The translations under genes and the position numbers were made by a program. A model generated the notes under the pieces. It saw only the letters and a program-made list of their open reading frames with translations, did no database searches and was not told the origin of the DNA. A stretch of DNA of 11,426 nt from Planococcus sp. (in: firmicutes) (lineage in GTDB: Bacteria > Bacillota > Bacilli > Bacillales_A > Planococcaceae), in the NCBI GenBank assembly GCA_030147225.1, contig JASLAI010000041.1, positions 1-11,426 on the forward strand, in the 5' to 3' direction. Position 1 is the stretch's first letter, and each line of letters begins with the position of its first letter. Positions 6,582 through 11,426 of the stretch are shown in pieces.

Positions 6582-6845
6582 ATGATAGTTCTCGTAAATC
6601 TATTACTTTCGGCCATTAACATTTATTTCTATATTCTAATCATCAGTGTATTCATGAGTTGGGTGCCAAGCATCAAAGAATCCAGCTTTGGGCAAATGAT
6701 TTCCAGAATTACTGATCCTTACCTAGATATTTTCAGACGCTTTATTCCGCCGATTGGCATGATTGATATCTCGCCGATTGTAGCAATTTTTACTTTAAGT
6801 TTAGCAAGCCAAGGCATCGTAGTTCTGGCTGGCTACCTCATTTAA
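6582..6845 (+). CDS. ylmG: YggT-family membrane protein YlmG
   Basis: This 87-residue YggT-family protein has two membrane segments (about 2-26 and 64-86). Between them lies the family's conserved loop, SRITDPYLDIFRRFIPP (41-57), followed by GMIDISPIVAIF. Relatives in cyanobacteria and plastids affect nucleoid or division-related distribution; the molecular role is unknown. The ribosome binding site GAGGGGTG (6562-6569) is about 12 nt from the ATG, longer than ideal, but the in-frame upstream stop at 6573 leaves no alternative start. It is the last gene before a terminator and lies 20 nt behind sepF, in the same order as in B. subtilis. Confidence 0.9.
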   Translation: MIVLVNLLLSAINIYFYILIISVFMSWVPSIKESSFGQMISRITDPYLDIFRRFIPPIGMIDISPIVAIFTLSLASQGIVVLAGYLI

Positions 6846-6848
6846 TTC

Positions 6849-6876
6849 AAAACCTCACGTGATGTGAGGTTTTTTT
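6849..6876 (+). terminator. Intrinsic terminator after ylmG
   Basis: AACCTCAC (6851-6858) pairs with GTGAGGTT (6864-6871) around a GTGAT loop, extended by A-T pairs, and a seven-T tract follows (6870-6876). It lies directly after the ylmG stop and only about 35 nt before ylmH, with no promoter evident between. Confidence 0.88.
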
Positions 6877-6911
6877 CTTGAAGAACTGATCACACGTGAA
6901 GGAGCATTTGT

Positions 6912-7697
6912 ATGGAAGAGATATTTCAGCATTTCAGAAAAGAAGAGCAGCAGTTTATCGAGCAGGTATCAGGCTGGCTGCGTGAAGTGGAAGACCGCTA
7001 TTCACCAAAACTGACAGACTTTCTCGACCCGCGCCAACGCTTTATTGTAGAGGCTGTGATGGGCTCAAGCGATGTGCAAATGACGACTTCAGGTATATTC
7101 AAGGATGCTGAAAGGCAACGGGTGCTGTTGTATCCCTCATATTTTGAGCCGCAGCAGGAAGACTTCAATATCACAGTATTTGAACTCAAGTATCCCGCGA
7201 AGTTTGTCAATTTACGCCATCCTGATATTTTAGGGTCTTTAATGTCACTCGGACTTGATCGCAGTAAGTTTGGTGATATCCGAATCGACAACGAACGTGT
7301 CCAGTTGGCTGTCATGAACGAAATCAGTCCTTATCTGCAAAGTAACTTTGTCAGTGCCGCAAAAGTTAAGGTTCAATTGAACGAAGTGACAGCTGAAGAA
7401 CAATTGATCGAGACGAGCGAAGAATGGATAGAAGAGTCGCATACGGTAAGTTCAATGCGATTAGATACGGTGATGAGTTCGGTTTACAATATTTCCAGGC
7501 AGAAAGCGTCTGCACTGATTCACGGAGGCAAAGTCAAAGTCAATTGGACTTTACAGGAGCAGCCTTCGTTTGAACTGCATGAATCGGACATGATATCTTC
7601 TAGAGGCTATGGCCGTGTGCGGTTGATCATGATTGAAGGACGGACCAAAAAAGACAAAGTCCGGCTGCAGATCGGACGCCTGGAAGCTAAAAAATAG
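6912..7697 (+). CDS. ylmH: S4-domain ribosome quality-control protein YlmH/RqcP
   Basis: The 261-residue product matches YlmH, an RNA-binding S4-domain protein that B. subtilis work identified as RqcP. RqcP helps RqcH add alanine tails to nascent chains on stalled 50S subunits. The N-terminal two thirds contain a conserved region (about 36-150) with FLDPRQRFIVEAV and ADF-like FVNLRHPDILGSLMSLGLDRSKFGDI (98-123). The S4 domain spans about 181-240, with SMRLDTVMSSVYNISRQKASALIHGGKVKVN and then RGYGRVRL. AAGGAG (6899-6904) precedes the ATG by 7 nt. It lies between a terminator and the divIVA promoter, so its expression may depend on read-through from ylmG or on an undetected promoter. The function is known for the family and inferred here. 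Confidence 0.94.
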   Translation: MEEIFQHFRKEEQQFIEQVSGWLREVEDRYSPKLTDFLDPRQRFIVEAVMGSSDVQMTTSGIFKDAERQRVLLYPSYFEPQQEDFNITVFELKYPAKFVNLRHPDILGSLMSLGLDRSKFGDIRIDNERVQLAVMNEISPYLQSNFVSAAKVKVQLNEVTAEEQLIETSEEWIEESHTVSSMRLDTVMSSVYNISRQKASALIHGGKVKVNWTLQEQPSFELHESDMISSRGYGRVRLIMIEGRTKKDKVRLQIGRLEAKK

Positions 7698-7724
7698 ACA
7701 GCATGTAAAAAATACGAAATAATA

Positions 7725-7753
7725 CTGAAATTTCGAGCCATGAACTGTATAAT
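7725..7753 (+). promoter_or_regulatory. Sigma-A promoter for divIVA
   Basis: A perfect -10 TATAAT (7748-7753) lies 17 nt after CTGAAA (7725-7730), a four-of-six -35. Transcription would start near 7760. The ribosome binding site AAGGAGAGG (7775-7783), 8 nt before the divIVA ATG, is strong. No terminator is visible between ylmH and this promoter. Confidence 0.75.
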
Positions 7754-7791
7754 AGGAAGATAAGATGACAAGTTAAGGAGAGGTTTACTCA

Positions 7792-8313
7792 ATGCCATTA
7801 TCCCCGTTAGATATACATAACAAAGAATTCAGCCGAGCATTCCGAGGATATCAGGAAGATGAAGTAAATGAATTCCTGGAACAGATCATGAGAGATTATG
7901 AAATCCTACTGAAAGACAAGTCAGCGCTTGAAGAACGCCTAAAAACAACAGATGAGCGTGTTGGCCATTTCAATACAATTGAGTCGACCTTGCAGAAATC
8001 GATTTTTGTGGCTCAGGAAGCTTCGGAAGAAGTTCGCCGCAACTCACAGAAAGAGGCGGAGTTGATCATCAAGGAAGCTGAGAAAAATGCTGATCGCATC
8101 GTTAATGAATCATTGACAAAAGCACGCCGCATCGCAACAGAAATTGAAGAGCTTAAAAAACAATCACGCATCTTCAAGAACCGTTTTAAAATGCTGGTCG
8201 AAGCCCAATTGGATTTGATCGAAACGGATGATTGGGAGACCTTGCTGGAATACGATATCGACACACAAAACCTTGAGAAGATCGAGAAGGACAAAGAAGA
8301 GTCGAACTCTTGA
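7792..8313 (+). CDS. divIVA: Septum/pole-marking protein DivIVA
   Basis: DivIVA is a coiled-coil protein that binds negatively curved membrane at septa and poles. In B. subtilis it recruits the MinJ/MinCD system and other polar partners. The 173-residue product begins MPLSPLDIHNKEFSRAFRGY, the lipid-binding domain, and keeps F17 and R18, the residues known to touch the membrane in B. subtilis. The FRGYQEDEVNEFLEQI motif (17-32) is characteristic. Nearly all of the rest is predicted coiled coil, in two stretches (about 30-75 and 80-145), and the short tail is acidic and lysine-rich. It has its own promoter. No terminator follows; the ileS promoter overlaps its stop codon. Confidence 0.97.
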   Translation: MPLSPLDIHNKEFSRAFRGYQEDEVNEFLEQIMRDYEILLKDKSALEERLKTTDERVGHFNTIESTLQKSIFVAQEASEEVRRNSQKEAELIIKEAEKNADRIVNESLTKARRIATEIEELKKQSRIFKNRFKMLVEAQLDLIETDDWETLLEYDIDTQNLEKIEKDKEESNS

Positions 8314-8338
8314 CTCTGAGACTTTCTGATTCTATAAT
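8310..8338 (+). promoter_or_regulatory. Sigma-A promoter for the ileS T-box leader
   Basis: TTGACT (8310-8315, five of six) and a perfect TATAAT (8333-8338) are separated by 17 nt. The -35 element includes the TGA stop of divIVA. Transcription would begin near 8345, just before the T-box Stem I, as expected for a leader promoter. Confidence 0.88.
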
Positions 8339-8344
8339 TACGAC

Positions 8345-8585
8345 ATACAAAAAAACGCGCTGACAGAGACAGTATGCTATGCAGGACGGTAAAGCGAACC
8401 AGGGACAGTGTGAGCCTGGCACGAACGCATAGACGAAAATCACTCTTGAGCAGAATTGGTGAAAGACAGTATCCAATTCCGTCTACGCCACGTTACGGTG
8501 ATCGAGTGGCAGCTATCTAGCTGCAACAAGGGTGGTACCGCGAGTCTAAGCTTCTCGTCCCTTTCCAGGGATGGGGGCTTTTTAT
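8345..8585 (+). ncRNA. T-box leader, isoleucine specific
   Basis: This is a tRNA-sensing T-box riboswitch before ileS. When uncharged tRNA-Ile binds, an antiterminator forms and ileS is read; charged tRNA permits termination. Stem I carries the 5' AGTA (8371-8374) and CTATGC (8377-8382) pairing with GCATAG (8427-8432). The specifier loop contains GAAA-ATC-A with the isoleucine codon ATC at 8439-8441. The upper stem pairs CCAGG (8399-8403) with CCTGG (8415-8419). Later helices are GAATTGG/CCAATTC (8453-8459/8473-8479), GCCAC/GTGGC (8487-8491/8506-8510) and Stem III GCAGCT/AGCTGC (8509-8524). The T-box is AAGGGTGGTACCGCG (8528-8542); its TGGT can pair with the ACCA end of tRNA-Ile. Confidence 0.97.
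8549..8585 (+). terminator. Conditional terminator of the T-box leader
   Basis: AGC-TTCTCGTCCCT (8549-8562) pairs, with G-U pairs and one bulged T, with AGGGATGGGGGCT (8567-8579) around a TTCC loop; T residues follow (8579-8583). CCCT of its 5' arm can instead pair with AGGG of the T-box (8529-8532) to form the antiterminator. This mutually exclusive arrangement is the usual T-box switch. Confidence 0.9.
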
Positions 8586-8607
8586 TATGCCTACAGGAGG
8601 AATAGAG

Positions 8608-11370
8608 ATGGAATACAAAGATACATTATTGATGCCGAAAACAGATTTTCCGATGCGCGGCAATTTGCCAAACCGAGAACCGGAAATGCAACAGAAATGG
8701 GAAGAGATGGATATCTACAAGAAGGTGCTGGATCGTACAGCAGGCCGTCCTTTCTTCATTCTTCATGATGGACCTCCGTATGCGAATGGCGATCTGCATA
8801 TGGGTCATGCATTAAACAAAGTATTAAAAGATATGATCGTTCGTTCCCGTTCAATGATGGGCTTCCATGCACCATATGTTCCAGGTTGGGACACACATGG
8901 CTTGCCGATTGAACAAGCTTTAACGAACAAAGGCGTGAACCGCAAAGAAATGTCTCTTGCAGAGTTTCGTAAACTATGTGAAGAATACGCGTACCAGCAG
9001 ATCGATAGCCAGCGTTCTCAATTCAAACGCATCGGTGTTCGCGGCGATTGGGAAAATCCTTACGTAACGTTGAAACCGGCATATGAAGCACGCCAAATTG
9101 AAGTATTCGGCAAAATGGCCAATAAAGGCTATATCTACAAAGGATTGAAACCGGTATATTGGTCCCCATCAAGTGAATCGTCACTTGCGGAAGCTGAGAT
9201 CGAATATCATGATAAAAAATCTCCTTCCATCTATGTGTCTTTCCCTGTTACTGACGGCAAAGGCGTTTTGGCTGAAGGAACAAAATTAGTGATCTGGACA
9301 ACTACACCTTGGACAATCCCAGCAAACCTTGGGATTTCCGTACACGCCAAATTGGATTATGCGGAAGTTTCCGTCAACGGCTCCCTGTATATCATTGCAC
9401 AGGAGTTATTGAAAGAAGTTGCCGAGCAATTGGGCTGGACAGATTTCGAAGTCGTCCGCGTATTAAAAGGTGCTGAAATGGAACATATCCTTGCAAAGCA
9501 CCCATTATATGACCGAACTTCTCTAGTAATGCTTGGCGATCATGTAACAACTGATTCCGGTACAGGCTGTGTTCATACAGCACCTGGACATGGTGAAGAT
9601 GACTTCCTGATTGGTAAAAAGTACGGATTGGATGTTTTGTGTCCGGTAGATGAACGCGGAGTCATGACAGATGAAGCACCTGGATTCGAAGGTGAGTTCT
9701 ATGACAAAGCCAATAAATCTATCACGGAAGCGTTGGACAATGCCGGTGCTCTTGAAAACCTTTCGTTTATCACACATTCGTATCCGCATGACTGGCGGAC
9801 GAAAAAGCCGGTAATTTACCGTGCAACGGCTCAATGGTTTGTTTCAATTGATGCATTCCGTGACCAAATTCTAAAAGCGATCAACGAAACTTCGTTCACG
9901 CCGGCATGGGGTGAAACGCGTCTATTTAATATGCTTCGCGACCGTGGAGATTGGAATATTTCACGCCAGCGCGTATGGGGCGTTCCAATTCCAGTATTTT
10001 ATGCTGAAAACGGAGATCCGATCATCACAGAAGAAACGATTGCCCATATTGCTGACTTGTTCCGTGAAAATGGTTCGAATATCTGGTTTGAGCGTCCAGC
10101 AGCTGAGTTATTGCCTCCTGGATTTACTCATCCGAGCAGCCCGAACGGCCTATTCACCAAAGAAATGGACATCATGGATGTTTGGTTTGATTCCGGTTCT
10201 TCACACCAAGGCGTTCTTGTGGAGCGTGAAGACCTGCAATACCCAGCTGATCTTTACTTGGAAGGATCTGACCAATACCGAGGCTGGTTCAACTCATCAC
10301 TTACAACAAGTGTTGCAATCAACGGCATTGCTCCATATAAAGGCATCCTGAGCCACGGCTTTACGCTTGACGGAAATGGCCGCAAGATGAGCAAATCGCT
10401 TGGAAACGTTATTGTGCCGTCAAAAGTAATGAACCAAATGGGCGCGGATATCTTACGCCTATGGGTTTCTTCAGTGGATTACACAGCAGATGTGCGCGTT
10501 TCTGACGAAAACTTCAAGCAGGTTTCAGAAGTTTACCGTAAAATCCGCAACACGCTGAAATTCATCCACGGAAACCTGGCTGATTTCAATGAACAAGAGC
10601 ATCGCGTCGCGTTTGAAGATATGCGCGAAATGGACCAGTATATGGCAATGAAATTGCAGAAGATGGTGGAAACAGTACGCAAAGCGTATGAAACCTACGA
10701 ATTCTCAAGCATCTATCATGCCTTGAACAATTACTGTGCCAACGATTTAAGTTCCTTCTATCTGGATGTGGCGAAAGATGTCGTTTATATCGAAAGTGCG
10801 GATCATCCGCATCGCCGTGCAATGCAGACAGTCATGTTCGATTCGTTGATGGCGATCCTTAAGCTGTCGGCACCGATCATCCCGCATACTGCTGATGAAC
10901 TTTGGTCATACTTGAGCTTTGTCGAAGAAGAAAGTGTTCAATTGACTGACTTCCCAGAAGCCGTTTCAAACTCTGCATTCGATGGCCTTAACGAAAAATG
11001 GAGCCGATTCATGGATGTTCGTGACGATGTCCTTAAAGCATTGGAAGAAGCGCGTGCAGCTAAAACCATCGGTAAATCATTGGAAGCGAAAGTAACTGTT
11101 TACGGCAATGAAGAGCTGGCAGCACTGCTTGCTTCAACCGACGAAAATCTTGCCCAATTGTTTATCGTATCCAAATACGAATACGGCGGTCCTCAAGACC
11201 AGGCACCGGAACATGCTGTGAAGCTAAATGAAGTTTCGGTAACTGTTGAAAAAGCTGAAGGCGAAAAATGCGAACGCTGCTGGACTATTTCTGAGGAAAT
11301 TGGCAAAAGCGAAGCGCATCCGACATTATGCCCTCGTTGCGCAGGTGTTGTAGAAACGCAATACGCTTAA
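8608..11370 (+). CDS. ileS: Isoleucine--tRNA ligase IleS
   Basis: IleS is a class I aminoacyl-tRNA synthetase that charges tRNA-Ile and hydrolyses mischarged valyl-tRNA. I place the start at ATG 8608, not at the in-frame ATG 8587, because AGGAGG (8595-8600) lies 7 nt before it and [23 protein letters not shown] matches the family start. The 920-residue product has the HIGH-type motif HMGH (64-67), the CP1 editing domain with WTTTPWT (230-236) and [16 protein letters not shown] (318-333), and KMSKS (593-597) in the catalytic core. An anticodon-binding alpha-helical domain follows. The C terminus has a zinc knuckle, CERCW...CPRC, with cysteines 888, 891, 908 and 911. The length equals the bacterial type (B. 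subtilis about 921). Expression is set by the T-box leader. Confidence 0.98.
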   Translation: MEYKDTLLMPKTDFPMRGNLPNREPEMQQKWEEMDIYKKVLDRTAGRPFFILHDGPPYANGDLHMGHALNKVLKDMIVRSRSMMGFHAPYVPGWDTHGLPIEQALTNKGVNRKEMSLAEFRKLCEEYAYQQIDSQRSQFKRIGVRGDWENPYVTLKPAYEARQIEVFGKMANKGYIYKGLKPVYWSPSSESSLAEAEIEYHDKKSPSIYVSFPVTDGKGVLAEGTKLVIWTTTPWTIPANLGISVHAKLDYAEVSVNGSLYIIAQELLKEVAEQLGWTDFEVVRVLKGAEMEHILAKHPLYDRTSLVMLGDHVTTDSGTGCVHTAPGHGEDDFLIGKKYGLDVLCPVDERGVMTDEAPGFEGEFYDKANKSITEALDNAGALENLSFITHSYPHDWRTKKPVIYRATAQWFVSIDAFRDQILKAINETSFTPAWGETRLFNMLRDRGDWNISRQRVWGVPIPVFYAENGDPIITEETIAHIADLFRENGSNIWFERPAAELLPPGFTHPSSPNGLFTKEMDIMDVWFDSGSSHQGVLVEREDLQYPADLYLEGSDQYRGWFNSSLTTSVAINGIAPYKGILSHGFTLDGNGRKMSKSLGNVIVPSKVMNQMGADILRLWVSSVDYTADVRVSDENFKQVSEVYRKIRNTLKFIHGNLADFNEQEHRVAFEDMREMDQYMAMKLQKMVETVRKAYETYEFSSIYHALNNYCANDLSSFYLDVAKDVVYIESADHPHRRAMQTVMFDSLMAILKLSAPIIPHTADELWSYLSFVEEESVQLTDFPEAVSNSAFDGLNEKWSRFMDVRDDVLKALEEARAAKTIGKSLEAKVTVYGNEELAALLASTDENLAQLFIVSKYEYGGPQDQAPEHAVKLNEVSVTVEKAEGEKCERCWTISEEIGKSEAHPTLCPRCAGVVETQYA

Positions 11371-11392
11371 TCGAGTGATGTTCAATACAAAA

Positions 11393-11426
11393 GGTCTGGA
11401 GAACCGGAAAACCGGTTTTTCAGACC
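11393..11426 (+). terminator. Hairpin after ileS, probable terminator cut by window end
   Basis: A 15-bp stem forms between GGTCTGGAGAACCGG (11393-11407) and CCGGTTTTTCAGACC (11412-11426), with an AAAA loop and two G-U pairs in the middle. It starts 23 nt after the ileS stop. The T tract needed for an intrinsic terminator would lie just beyond the window, so this call rests on the stem and its place. Confidence 0.6.

Noticed and set aside
8587..8607. In-frame ATG 8587 as the ileS start
   Set aside because: It is immediately after the T-box terminator T tract, has no ribosome binding site, and would bury the AGGAGG that serves ATG 8608; the family N terminus begins at 8608.
9911..10351. Open frame of 146 codons on the plus strand within ileS
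   Set aside because: It is an alternative frame of the conserved IleS catalytic region, with no plausible domain and no separate expression signals.
1..11426. Search for a novel mobile, defence or biosynthetic system
   Set aside because: Every gene is a recognised member of the conserved Bacillales division/ylm/ileS neighbourhood, with no sign of insertion sequences, CRISPR repeats, att sites or gene-sized unexplained gaps.

Overview
The window is a 3' portion of a division and cell wall (dcw) cluster from a low-GC Gram-positive (Firmicutes/Bacillales) bacterium, followed by the ylm genes, divIVA and ileS. All genes lie on the + strand. Gene order, AGGAGG-type ribosome binding sites, TTG/GTG starts, an intrinsic T-box leader and sigma-A-like promoters all point to Bacillales. 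Protein sequences resemble those of Bacillus but are clearly divergent. The direct ftsZ-ylmE junction, without the spoIIGA-sigE-sigG block seen in Bacillus subtilis, fits a non-sporulating or weakly sporulating relative such as Planococcus/Planomicrobium; this genus-level guess is inference.

Layout. Positions 1-58 hold the tail of an upstream gene, perhaps murG. Then come divIB/ftsQ (78-863), two consecutive DUF881 genes, ylxW (841-1566) and ylxX (1583-2299), and the small basic membrane protein gene sbp (2302-2664), all tightly packed or overlapping. A 102-nt gap carries candidate promoters for ftsA (2767-4050, TTG start) and ftsZ (4110-5303), which ends at a strong intrinsic terminator. A new promoter then drives ylmE (5414-6085), sepF (6082-6561) and ylmG (6582-6845), closed by a second terminator. 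ylmH/rqcP (6912-7697) follows without a promoter I can see. divIVA (7792-8313) has its own promoter with a consensus -10. A further promoter overlapping the divIVA stop codon starts a T-box leader (about 8345-8585) with an AUC isoleucine specifier, which controls ileS (8608-11370). The window ends in a 15-bp hairpin that is probably the ileS terminator.

The genes form one functional theme. FtsZ polymerises into the Z-ring, FtsA and SepF tether it to the membrane, DivIB acts with the later septal peptidoglycan machinery, and DivIVA marks curved membrane at septum and poles. YlmE, YlmG and the DUF881/Sbp proteins are conserved but poorly understood neighbours. YlmH/RqcP (ribosome quality control) and IleS (translation) are housekeeping passengers of the same conserved neighbourhood.

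I found no mobile element, CRISPR array, tRNA/rRNA or unrecognised gene system. The points worth a second look are regulatory and architectural: a possible sigma-H-type promoter before ftsA, the compact ftsZ-ylmE junction, a tandem-repeat FtsZ linker, the terminator before ylmH, and the divIVA/T-box arrangement.
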